From the NCBI GenBank assembly GCA_020736575.1, contig JAGPYM010000069.1:47244-111243 (forward strand): a stretch of 64,000 nt of DNA. Direction: 5' to 3'. Shown piece by piece: positions 53,475 to 63,139 of the stretch. Made by a program: the position numbers and the translations under genes. The DNA comes from Thelonectria olida. Taxonomy: Eukaryota; Ascomycota; Sordariomycetes; Hypocreales; Nectriaceae. The notes under the pieces are model-generated. The model saw only the letters and a program-made list of their open reading frames with translations, was not told the DNA's origin and made no database searches. How positions within the stretch are numbered: the first letter of the stretch is position 1; each line of letters begins with the position of its first letter.

Positions 53475-55743
53475 TTCAGCTGCTTATTCTCTCAACTTTA
53501 GCCAGACACACAGCAGCATAGAAACCAGAATTCTATTTTGGTTGGGATTCTTTGCTGAGCTGCGATACACTGTACTGTTGTTGACTGTTGAACAGTTTGC
53601 CTGGTATGCAATACCACCAAGAATCAGACAGGGCCAATTGCACTTTTCTCATAGTATACCCAAGCAGAGAAACCTACATTACCCTCATCTTCTCGCTGCA
53701 ACTCAAGCCGAGAGCTACACCAACGATGACTGACACACAATTGGGGCCGTCACCTGTTCTGCGGAAGCGGTCCTCACAAGAAGTTCATCCCTGTCCTGGA
53801 AGCGGTTTTGAAGCGTGCACGCCAGCCTGAGGAGAGATCTCCAAGGTGGTAAGCGTCTCGAGAGCGAGACACCGATCGATCGTTAGCTAGATCCTACACC
53901 GATATCGTGGACTTAGAATAACTGTCTCTAGTGAAGACCTCGTACTATTTTATCAATCATTTTAGATACAATGACTCACCTGTCCTTCCTCGTCGTATCC
54001 ACGTCTATGCCCTTCAATGTAAAGCGCCTGCTAACCACCTAACAAGAATAGAGCCTCCCATGGCACGCGAGTCATCAAGCTAACCTTAGTCCACTTGGCC
54101 GCCTTTTGCCTCGGCCGCCTCGTTCTGCTGATGGAGGGTGGAGCACGGTATAGCTCAGCTCATGGGGGCTTCTCGGCCGCGTTAATAACTTCTGTATAGC
54201 CAATTGCCCGGTCATGATTGCCTGCCCCTAACGGAATTAGAGTGACTGGCCCAGTTACTTTGAACTGTTCCTGCAGCTCAACGCAACGCGAACGAGGTTT
54301 CGATCAACCTGCATGCCACTAAGCCGAGATCCGCTCGCATTCGACAAGGAGCAGACAACATGGATATATTCCTAACATGTTCATGGTGCCCTGGGGCTCG
54401 ATGACATGGCAGTGCGACTGGATGTGTATCTTCGGCCCCATTCCAGCTGTTGGTGCGGAGGAATTGACCAGTTGGTTAAGGATACGGTGTCCTCGTCTGT
54501 TGCTCTCTTAGTGGCCAGAAAGTATAAGAATGCCCTTCTATCACCAGAACAGTTCCAAGCTGCCTCTTCTGCGATTGCCCTTATTATCACATCAAGCTCT
54601 TTTTTGATATCTCCGAGTACTTCTTAACGTGAAATTGCCACTATCGGTAGTGGTGCAACTCACACTTACTCCTGTTGACTATATTATCCTACTTTATGTC
54701 ATCGTCCTTCTCGTGGGAACCTATCCAAAGCTCGGTAAGAAGACATAGACAACGCAAAGAGCTTTCACATCATCCTGTCAATCGTATATAGACAACGGGA
54801 CAAGATTACCTCGCATTTCTAACGGACGGTCACCAGATTAATAAAACACAGAAGGTTACTGTAGTTCGCCATGTCGCAGCAAAACCCTCAGTTGAGGCAC
54901 CAAGGGCCGCTGCCAACACCACCACCGTCACCGTCACCGTCGCCCTCACCACCAAGACCACCACAACCACTACCGCCACCGCCTCCACAATCACTTGAAC
55001 TATACTTTGGTAATTGAATCTCTGATAGATTCTGAAAGAAGCTACTGAACTAAGGCAAGATTAAATAAGACGAATTTCTGAGTTTCTAACAATTCATTAT
55101 AGAGATATCTCAGCTAGGTTATGAGGTTCCACCTAGACATAGTTAGCAGATGCCTAGGGTAACTTAATTGAATGGTATTATGAGAAGATTATATAGCAAA
55201 TTGAGTTGGCATGTTAGATCAATTGAACAATTCTATACAACGAAGCTCCCTTGTAATCATCTTATTAATTGTTTAGAACTTCCCATTTGCAGAACAAACA
55301 CTTTAATGGTGAGCAAGTTATCGCTCATTCAAGCATTCATCGCCACCTTCCAAGCACGCTTTCCTTTGATAAACTATGTCTGATTCAGTTGATTATGTCT
55401 TGACCATATCGCAGTGATATGTAGTCAATATAGCAAGCTTGGTTTGCCGATTGATGGTTGCAGTGTCCTCCATACACGGATAGATATTCTTCAGCCTGTA
55501 TGATCGGCCCTAGTATTATTCTGTGACCTTGGCTACAACCATCTGATGTGCTTCTCGAGTATTGGTCGACGGCGAACGAAACTGATGCTCGTCTGATTGC
55601 CGCATTCTCTCTCCCTCTTTTGTAGCTGTTGAGCGATTAGGGACTGCTGGGACCAGCCAGTTCTTCAGGAATGTCTTCCTGGTCACCATGGATGATGGCA
55701 ACAGTCCGATAGGCCGCTTCACTAGTAATGCTAGAGTTCTCGG
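53475..55743. other. No firm gene; proline-rich mini-ORF
   Basis: A 48-codon frame at 54871-55017 (ATGTCGCAGCAAAACCC) is almost wholly Pro/Ser and sits in a CCACCACCGTCACCG simple-sequence tract. A frame at 53727-53830 (MTDTQLGPSPVLRKRSS) may be a first exon without continuation. Neither is supported further. Confidence 0.4.
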
Positions 55744-56204
55744 TTGTTGAGTTGCTGCACTGCTACAATGGCTCGACTTGAGCCGATGGACACAGTGAGC
55801 CGGAGTTTCACTCAAATAACATCGTGGGCTTCCGAGCGCCACTGGAGGTCACAGCATGAGCGTCGTTATACGTGGTCTTGTTCGGCAATCTGTAAGTATG
55901 GCGAGGCTTTCCAAGAGTCCTACTTTCAACTGGACGAAGCTGGCACTTGCGGTTACTGTGGCGAAGAATTTCTTCATTCAGGGCAAGGCTCTAGTGCCGG
56001 TGTCCCGAAGCAAACTACAAAGGAAGACGAGCAAGAGCGAGAACGGCATGTGCGTGACGTGTATCAATTTCGACAATATAAAGTTCAAGTGTTTAATCGA
56101 GAGGAAAATTCCGACAGCATCTACAGCGATGTCATGGTGGAATAAGAGGTCAGCGGATGAAGATATTGGAAGATGTTTGTAAGGTGGATCGTTGTTTGGA
56201 GTAA
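55744..56204 (+). pseudogene. Decayed zinc-finger protein gene
   Basis: One frame reads AGTCGYCGEEFLHSG and then DEQERERHVRDVYQFRQYK, which matches the fungal pattern CGYCGEEF...R..HV..VH.F..C with His and Cys codons changed to Tyr by single transitions. After NREEN the match continues only in the next frame (FRQHLQRCHGG, to a stop at 56204), so one base is lost near 56107. Such CGYCGEEF...FRQHL modules occur in fungal C2H2-type regulators. The upstream part is not recovered. Non-functional. Confidence 0.55.
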
Positions 56205-57253
56205 GCATGGTGTCTGACAACGAAGATTGCGTCACAGGGGCCCGAAATCCTCTCTTCTTCAGATTCATAGTTATCCAGGAGAACGGGGGCATTAGGACTG
56301 CTGCACCTGTGGCCTTTTAGCTCTTAGCTACCTCGTCTCCGGCTCCTCTTCCCTAAAGCCCCCAGTTGTCTCAAGATTCCTAAGAACCTAGAACCTATCT
56401 CCTGAACTACCTGCGCATCTCTGTAGTCCTATTATTCCTATTTACTGCGTCTTCCAGCTTCTATTTCCCAGCGTGCCCGGCTCAGGCGAAGCTTTCACCC
56501 ACATTTGCACACACTGATACCCCCCTGAGTCCCTAAGTTAATTACGAAACACAACCGTAAGCCCTTTCTTCTTGCTTCCTTCCTTCCTTTCTTCTACCTT
56601 ATTTACTACCACACGCCACCTTCCTTATATCCTTCCCGTCCCAGATTAAAAGGTACTATGTGTTGAGTGAAATGGAGGAGGGCAAAAGCCCTTCAATCGA
56701 GAAAGGGTTACATCAACCCCATGCATGAGTCCATCATTTGTTAGCCGCCAAGCCACTCTTGCCCAACAGCTCTTCTCTCTCGGCCTGGTATTTCAGCGCG
56801 GTCGCCTCGTAGCGATCGTGTGACGAAGAGAGCCAACAAAGGGGCGTAGAAAAGCTGGCCAACCAGAGTGGGTAACCAGTGGTTAAAAGCACACGGGCCT
56901 ATAGCGTGTATAGAAATAACAATGCGGTGGCATTGTTAGGCAATCACACATGATGGAACGCGCTGGAAGAAAGTTCGCCCGCAATGGCGAAGGCAACTCA
57001 TTGTCAAAGTCGGTCCTTTTCTATAAAGCTGCTTTGCCAGACGCTTGGTTCTTACCACCGATCTCAGCAGGTTTTGTCTGTCAAACCCTTCACCCTTACT
57101 CTTAGCTTACTTGAAACTTGCTTCGAACTATTTACCTACCCTATTTACTCCAACACGCCGCGTTTCTCATATCCATGTCGTCCCGGGTTGAAACGCGTTA
57201 AAAAACAACTCGTCAAATCATCATTTTGACAACTCGTACATTAATTTCCCGCC
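56205..57253. other. No recognisable gene; CT-rich promoter stretch
   Basis: The stretch is CT-rich with CTTCCTTCCTTCC runs at about 56575-56595. The right part is the presumed promoter of the gene starting at 57254. Confidence 0.4.
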
Positions 57254-58729
57254 ATGGGTAGCGTCGAGGCGAACAATGCCAGGGTGTTAGTTGCACAAAC
57301 ATCCGCAGATGGTTCATCTCCCAAGTAAGTTGTCATTCTCTCACTCTCGTCTGCTTTTCCATCGTCATCTCATCTTCCCCCCTCCCATCTTCAACGCCTT
57401 GCCATGTTCCCTGCTGCACCCTGATGAATGATTTATCTGCGTCTCATCGTTGCGCCAAATGCCCAAAGGCTTCTGGGTTGTGGAATCTTGCAAGTCATCA
57501 TTGCCCTCAATCAGTCGCCCGAAGCATTCCAATAGGTCCACAATCGATCCTTGCACATGCTTCTCATATCTTGCTTTCTTAACTCTGCGCGTCGTTATTT
57601 CCCTGTGGCCAAATGGTCTGAGACGAATCGAGCTTTCTGCACTCGACCTCTCACATTGGCTTAAACCAGCCTCCTTATCTTACCACCCGCACCAGCATTT
57701 CCGTTTTCTCTTCTTCCCTCGCTTGGCAAAGGCTAACACAACGACAGGCTGGTCAACGGCCGCAAGCAGTCTTTTATGGATGACTCGGAGAGCGAGCTGA
57801 CCGATCCCGGAAGCAGTGTTGACTCCCAATTTAGCGTCAGCTGCATCGAGCTGAAAGACAAAATAGTTGTTGAAAATGGCAAGGAGAATCGAGAGTTTCC
57901 AATTCACCTTTCCTCAGACGAAGAAGACAAACCCATTGTCTACCGCCGTTCAAGGGGCAAACCAACTCGAAGTAGCGCTAATAGCGTCATCCTCGGCTAT
58001 TGGAGAGGTTCCACTGGAATCGACGAGAAGACAAGACATGCAGTTATTGGTTTTCTTGATGTCCAAGAACGCCTAAGAATTCACATTAAAGACATCAACA
58101 TCACAGGCGAACCCATCCCCAATGGGTATCCCTTACCCCCTGGCCCTGGAGGAAGATGGATTACATTTGAGCGTGTCTTCTCGGACCACCTCGTTGGTTT
58201 AGACTTCGACCAAATCAAGGAGTACGTGAGGATCCGATCTAAGCAGCCCGACCCGAAGAGCGAGGAAGAGCGCAAGGCTACTGAGGAGGCAGCGGTGAAG
58301 GAGGCGACTCTCCGTGTGAAGCAGAACCCTGCCAACGACAACAACGCCAACTCGCCGTTCATCGCTTACGGCCTCGAGATGCCCGATAATCGAGTTACCC
58401 CTAGCCGACCAGATGTGAAGAGAAGAAGGGTCAGCGGCGCCTTCGCAGCCATCAATCCCGCTCCTCCCAACGGCGTTCCTCAAGCTCAAGAACCACCCCC
58501 TACACCCCCTCAACAGTCAACGACAACCCAGAGCTCGCGAGCTCCCGCTGACCCGCTTGAGCGATCTCCTCGAGTTAGATATCAAAGCTATAATCTACGC
58601 CGTGTCGAGGCCAGAACCGAGAATCGCCCTCTTCGACAGCCACTTCCCGAGGCCGAGGCTCGCCCTCCCATGAAGCGCGTGCAGCGTGTTGGCGCTCTTG
58701 AGCGAACGAATTCGCTTACTAAGCGCGAG

Positions 58730-58737
58730 ATTGCCCG
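58730..58737 (+). repeat. Target-site duplication, left copy
   Basis: ATTGCCCG, repeated exactly at 61688-61695. Confidence 0.9.
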
Positions 58738-58843
58738 GGGCGCCAATAGGTGCGCACCCGGGTGCGCACGTAAGTGTCACGTGTTGCGCACCCGGTGCGT
58801 CTGTAAGGAAGTTATGTAAGCCCAACATCCTTGTATGCCAGCC
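58738..58843 (+). repeat. MULE-2 left terminal inverted repeat (106 bp)
   Basis: It starts GGGCGCCAATAGGTGCGCAC and is internally GC-rich, with nested palindromes (TGCGCACCCGGGTGCGCA). Confidence 0.95.
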
Positions 58844-61138
58844 AGGCGCATCGCTTGTAGCTACCCCTTTTCCGTTGATGAAGAGCCTCACTTCGCCGCG
58901 CAACGATCTTCTCAAATTGTCTCTCCCAGAATGAATCCAGTTACAGCTACTCGTCAATTTTCTGACGACTGTCTGCCTCCCGAACGCGAGTATGGCTCTC
59001 GGGAAGCCCTACACGCTGCGATCAATGCATGGGCAGCTCCCAGGGGCTATGCGTTTGTCACTGGGAAGTCGAAGAAAACACGGAGCGGCAGACGAATTGT
59101 TTTCTTCAGCTGTGACCGTGGAGGAGCACCTCCCAAATCCTCGGATGCACGGCAACGGTCAACTACAACACGGCGTACAGGGTGTCAATTCTCAGTCCTT
59201 GCAAAGGAGGCCTTGGATAAGGCAACATGGCGCCTTACGCACCGTCCTGGCAGCGAGTTTGCCCATCACAACCACGAGCCAAGCACAAACATGTCTGCAC
59301 ATCCAGTCCATCGTCAACTATCCCATGCAGATAGGTCAACTATCAACAACCTTGCGAACGCTGGAGTAGCACCGAAAGAGATTAGATCCTACCTACGTCA
59401 GAACACAGAGTCTCTTGCTACGCAGCAAGACATCTACAACTGCATTGCACAAGGCAAACGAGACCAGCAAAAGGGTCAAAGCACAATACAAGCTCTTGCT
59501 AATGAGCTTGAGGCAGAGGGTTTCTGGAGTCGAATACGCTTTGATGAGGATGGTCGGGTTACAGCTGTGTTGTTTGCCCACCCAGAGTCGCTAGCATACC
59601 TCAAGTCATACCCGGATATACTTATATTGGACTGCACATACAAGACAAACAAGTATAAGATGCCTCTTCTCGATATCGTCGGTGTTGACGCCTGTCAACG
59701 CTCATTCTGCATTGCCTTCGCCTTCCTCAGCGGCGAGGAGGAGAAGGACTACATCTGGGCGTTAGATCGGCTACGTTCAATGTACGAAGCCTGTAGCGCA
59801 AGGCTGCCATCTGTGATCCTTACAGACCGCTGTCTCGCCTGCATGAATGCGGTATCTCATTGCTTCCCGACTGCAGTATCGCTTCTATGCCTTTGGCATG
59901 CCAACAAGGCAGTCCTGCGTTACTGCCAGCCAAGCTTTATGCGCCATAACGATGCGGCTCAAGAGCCTCAAGGCCACCAAGAGTGGAAGGACTTTTACGG
60001 GAAATGGCATGAGCTCGTGGCATCGGCAAACGAGGAGACATTTGAAGACAGGATTCAACAGCTCAAAGAGCGCTATGCTTCGGCCCACGCCCGGGAGGTC
60101 GCCTACATCATCGAAACATGGCTTGACCTCTACAAAACGAAGCTCGTCAAAGCTTGGGTTGATCAGTATCTTCACTTTGAGAATGTGGTGACGTCTCGAG
60201 GCGAGGGTATTCATCAGCTCATCAAAATGTACCTTGATACTTCCCAGCTGGATCTCTTTGAGGCCTGGAGGGCTATCAAGCTGGCGATACTTAACCAAGT
60301 AGCTGAGCTCCGAGCAAACCAAGCGAAGCAGCAAATCCGGACGCCCATAGAACTCTCAGGGAGTCTATACAGCATCGTACGAGGCTGGGTATCTCACGAG
60401 GCATTGCGGAAGGTTGAGGCGCAGAGGAAGCGGCTCCAACAGGACAGGCTCCCTGCCTGCACAGGAGTCTTCTCAGCAACGCTTGGGCTCCCTTGCGCTC
60501 ACACAATCGAGCCTCTTCTACGACAAGAGCAGCCGCTTCAGCTACACCACTTCCATACGCATTGGCATCTTCAACGAGAAGGAAACCCTCAATTGCTCAT
60601 AGAGCCCCGCCGTCAATTCGATCAGGTGGCAGCTAGGTCAACATTGCCGAAGACTGGCACTCAGCGCGAGCCATGTGCATTTGAGATCGTCGAGCAAGCA
60701 TCACAGATACAGACGAGAGCTAACCCCACATGCTCAAGATGTCATACACAAGGCCACACGATGAGCTCAAAGGCATGCCCATTGCGATATGCGCATCTTA
60801 TATCTTCCTCAACCTCTACAGCACCTCCAAATACGCTGCCGTCAGCGACTACACCAATTTCAGCTCCACTGCCAGTCCCCGATCCATCCTTATCCTCAAT
60901 TTTGCCGCAGCAGGAGGTAGCGCCGCTAGCGGCACTACCTGATCAAGAGATGATACCGTCTCCGCCAGATGTAATAACACTGCCATCCTCATCGGCAGAT
61001 ATACCCCCATCATCAGATGTGCGCCATCGGTGCCATCGCCTGAACCAGACATACGCTATGATGACCCTTGTGCTATATATCATCGATATGTTGCAGCACG
61101 GACGGCATGGTATAACAAGCTGCCTCGAGGTAGCTTGA
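58835..61138 (+). CDS. MULE-2 transposase
   Basis: ATG 58835 lies in the TIR; a second ATG at 58931 (MNPVTATRQF) is an alternative start. The 767-residue frame has a FAR1/GCM1-like zinc region at about 50-150 (FFSCDRGG, GCQFSV, HHNHEPS), then the MULE DDE core: Asp in LILDCTYKTNKYKMPLLD (266), Asp in VILTDRCLACMNAV (331) and Glu in TSRGEGIHQLIKMYL (457). A SWIM-like cluster (ACTGVFSATLGLPCAH, about 541-556) and a CCHC knuckle (CSRCHTQGHTMSSKAC, 633-648) follow. All catalytic acids are kept. The last residues after about 725 read as nonsense while the neighbouring frame holds a conserved-looking domain, so the original protein probably continued there (see next entry). Confidence 0.9.
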   Translation: MPARRIACSYPFSVDEEPHFAAQRSSQIVSPRMNPVTATRQFSDDCLPPEREYGSREALHAAINAWAAPRGYAFVTGKSKKTRSGRRIVFFSCDRGGAPPKSSDARQRSTTTRRTGCQFSVLAKEALDKATWRLTHRPGSEFAHHNHEPSTNMSAHPVHRQLSHADRSTINNLANAGVAPKEIRSYLRQNTESLATQQDIYNCIAQGKRDQQKGQSTIQALANELEAEGFWSRIRFDEDGRVTAVLFAHPESLAYLKSYPDILILDCTYKTNKYKMPLLDIVGVDACQRSFCIAFAFLSGEEEKDYIWALDRLRSMYEACSARLPSVILTDRCLACMNAVSHCFPTAVSLLCLWHANKAVLRYCQPSFMRHNDAAQEPQGHQEWKDFYGKWHELVASANEETFEDRIQQLKERYASAHAREVAYIIETWLDLYKTKLVKAWVDQYLHFENVVTSRGEGIHQLIKMYLDTSQLDLFEAWRAIKLAILNQVAELRANQAKQQIRTPIELSGSLYSIVRGWVSHEALRKVEAQRKRLQQDRLPACTGVFSATLGLPCAHTIEPLLRQEQPLQLHHFHTHWHLQREGNPQLLIEPRRQFDQVAARSTLPKTGTQREPCAFEIVEQASQIQTRANPTCSRCHTQGHTMSSKACPLRYAHLISSSTSTAPPNTLPSATTPISAPLPVPDPSLSSILPQQEVAPLAALPDQEMIPSPPDVITLPSSSADIPPSSDVRHRCHRLNQTYAMMTLVLYIIDMLQHGRHGITSCLEVA

Positions 61139-61482
61139 AGACTAACCAGCAATATCGAAAGGCAATGGGCCTCCCCCAACGCTATAATAAGACAAGTTAC
61201 AGCTGGTGTTTGGATTATAAGCAGATGGGTGAGCGATGCACATCAACGAGACCTGGCCGGGAGTGGACTAAGGAGGAGATGATGGCGTACTTGGACTGGA
61301 CCAAGGCAGAAGATGAACGTGTGGAGAGGCAAGTCGCCCAGGAGATGGGCGGCAACCCTCTGGCGAACAGGCGAAGAGGCATGAAGGAGATTTGGAAGAG
61401 CGTTGAGCAGGACATGATCGACCAACAAGCTCTATACTCGAACGATAACCAGGCTGAAGACTGCATCGTAGTTACTGCTTAG
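60943..61482 (+). CDS. C-terminal extension frame of the MULE-2 transposase (frameshift, or second ORF)
   Basis: Open from 60943 to TAG at 61482 without an early ATG. It contains PSPEPDIRYDDPCAIYHRYV, TAWYNKLPRGSLKTNQQYRK, WCLDYKQMGERC and REWTKEEMMAYLDWTKAEDE. This is a compact, conserved-looking domain that I recall in other fungal transposon proteins. It overlaps the end of the transposase frame (to 61138); a one-base deletion near 61015-61020, or a missed short intron, would join them into a protein of about 880 residues. If the shift is real, this copy may be less active than its ends suggest. Confidence 0.6.
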   Translation, partial: SRDDTVSARCNNTAILIGRYTPIIRCAPSVPSPEPDIRYDDPCAIYHRYVAARTAWYNKLPRGSLKTNQQYRKAMGLPQRYNKTSYSWCLDYKQMGERCTSTRPGREWTKEEMMAYLDWTKAEDERVERQVAQEMGGNPLANRRRGMKEIWKSVEQDMIDQQALYSNDNQAEDCIVVTA

Positions 61483-61581
61483 ATTATTGTTGATGTACAC
61501 ATTGCTTATATTCCAATTAAAGAATCTGCATAGTAGTTCGTCATCTCGAGATTAGAAATAATTCGGGCAAAACTTGCGGCC

Positions 61582-61687
61582 GGCTGGCATACAAGGATGT
61601 TGGGCTTACATAACTTCCTTACAGACGCACCGGGTGCGCAACACGTGACACTTACGTGCGCACCCGGGTGCGCACCTATTGGCGCCC
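61582..61687 (-). repeat. MULE-2 right terminal inverted repeat (106 bp)
   Basis: Exact reverse complement of 58738-58843. Confidence 0.95.
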
Positions 61688-61695
61688 ATTGCCCG
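61688..61695 (+). repeat. Target-site duplication, right copy
   Basis: ATTGCCCG, identical to 58730-58737. Confidence 0.9.
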
Positions 61696-62053
61696 GGCTG
61701 AAGCTACCCAAGCTCGTGTTGAACGACATGCAGCTTCTCGTAGGCGTGCGATAGTGGCGGCGGCGGCTGCAGATGCTGCCAATGCCGCTGCCGCTACGAT
61801 TCCTTCGGTCAACGGGAGAGCGCAACTTCGCGAATCTGAAGAAATGCAGCGTCTCAACAAAGTTTGGGCGCGTCAGGAAAACCTCCGAGTCAAGGCTGGG
61901 ATGGAAGATGCCAAGATTTACGGAGGAGTCAAGTACGAGCGGAAGGCGACGGGTCCTTTCATGGGCAAGCTTGTCTCACAAGGGACTATTCTTAACATCG
62001 ATGGCGAGGATTTTGTCGAGTATCGCGTTCTTACCAAGCCGTCCTTCTTTTGA

Positions 62054-62554
62054 TGTCTATTGCGATAGGGGTTTCACGCCGTATCGCCGTTTGTATATCG
62101 GAAAATGACTTGGGATGAAACGGGCCAAGTTGGGGTGTTTGAATAGAGGCTGATGTTACAGAGAAATTAGAGATATATATGAGGGACCTTGAGGCCATTC
62201 AACGGATCCAATAGTCTGTCGTTAACCGTTGATCTTAAGGTAGGAAAATTCCAAACGGATATGACGATGTCCCAGATGAATTCCGTCGATTGATGAGGGA
62301 CGATAAGCGCGAGCGGGAAGAGAGGGAACGGAAGGAGCGAGAGAAACCTCAACTAGGGAAGAAGGAGAACTGGATGACGCATGGGTCAAGGTTGACGCCG
62401 CTACTCCATGAAGACCGTTGTTCATATTGGAGAAGTCTTGTAGAGGTTCAACGTTCTCCTGTCATATTAACTATAATATTCCCACTCTAACGATCTGAAA
62501 AGATAAATCCCAAGTGTCACGTTCGAGTTCGTAAGACTTAGACCTATTTTTCAT
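62054..62554. other. No recognisable gene
   Basis: Convergent 3' flanks of the split gene and the minus-strand gene that ends at 62555. A GAGCGGGAAGAGAGGGAACG purine-rich stretch lies at about 62310-62345. Confidence 0.4.
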
Positions 62555-63139
62555 TCAGGCCCAGAAATCCAACACCGAAGATGCGATCTTGAAATACCGC
62601 TTTTGGCCAGCAATCGGGAGCTCCACCCGGTAATAGAGGTAGACCTTATCGATTGGACCTGGACAAGTAATCTCCGGGCCTGGATGCATTTCCTCGGGAA
62701 GTTCACCATAGGTGCTCGCAATCATATTGCGCATAGGAATAGTTCCACTCTTATAATATTCATAAATCAACTCATTTGGCTTTGCACGCACCACGTCAGG
62801 GTGTACAGCCGTGTAAACAAAGTTATACACATTAAGCGTGACTTGGGACTCCCTGAATTTAATTTCGAGTATTCCTTCCTCGAATGAATATGGCTTCTTC
62901 AAGGAATTTAGAAACACTTTCCATGCTTGCCGCGTAAATTTGAATTCGCCATCATTTGTAACGAGTAGGGCTAAGTAGGAATTGATACCGGGCTCGATCT
63001 CACCGACGACGGTAAAGTATATCTTTCGTTCTCGACAAAGGTCAAAAAAAGCCGTATTATGAAATAGAGTGTCCCATATCGATTTATAGTGTTCCGAGTC
63101 ACCGAAGGCAATATGCGAGGAGCAGTATTGCATATCCAT
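62555..63139 (-). CDS. Single-exon protein of unknown function
   Basis: ATG 63139 opens 194 residues without stop or need for an intron. The sequence (MDMQYCSSHIAFGDSEHYKS, KIYFTVVGEIEPGINSYLAL, QVTLNVYNFVYTAVHPDVVR, IDKVYLYYRVELPIAGQK) alternates strands and short helices like a compact soluble domain. No signal peptide, helix anchor or catalytic motif is evident, and I do not recognise a family. Composition and length favour a real gene. Confidence 0.55.
   Translation of the reverse strand: MDMQYCSSHIAFGDSEHYKSIWDTLFHNTAFFDLCRERKIYFTVVGEIEPGINSYLALLVTNDGEFKFTRQAWKVFLNSLKKPYSFEEGILEIKFRESQVTLNVYNFVYTAVHPDVVRAKPNELIYEYYKSGTIPMRNMIASTYGELPEEMHPGPEITCPGPIDKVYLYYRVELPIAGQKRYFKIASSVLDFWA

Larger units (their letters stand above)
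58738..61687 (+). mobile_element. MULE-2, complete and recent insertion
   Basis: The 2,950-bp element has 106-bp terminal inverted repeats, identical over their whole length (58738-58843 and 61582-61687), flanked by the exact 8-bp duplication ATTGCCCG. It interrupts an exon. Identical ends, a clean duplication and no RIP signature indicate a recent jump. It encodes a transposase different from that of MULE-1. Confidence 0.95.
57254..62053 (+). pseudogene. Gene of unknown function split by MULE-2 insertion
   Basis: Pieces are exon 1 57254-57324, a long 423-bp intron (GTAAGT...CGACAG, phase 2), exon 2 57748-58737, the transposon, then 61696-62053. Counting one copy of the target duplication, the host frame runs on without a shift to the TGA at 62053 and would code about 472 residues. 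The N half is acidic (DDSESELTDPGSS) and includes GYWRGSTGIDEKTRHAVIGF and YPLPPGPGGRWITFERVFSD, which look like a conserved fold; the C half is basic and Ala/Arg-rich. The family is not recognised, and the charged, disordered composition suggests a nuclear protein. In the present allele, translation runs into the TIR and stops at 58819, adding about 27 foreign residues and losing the last 119. It would be the same gene in strains without the element. Confidence 0.75.
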
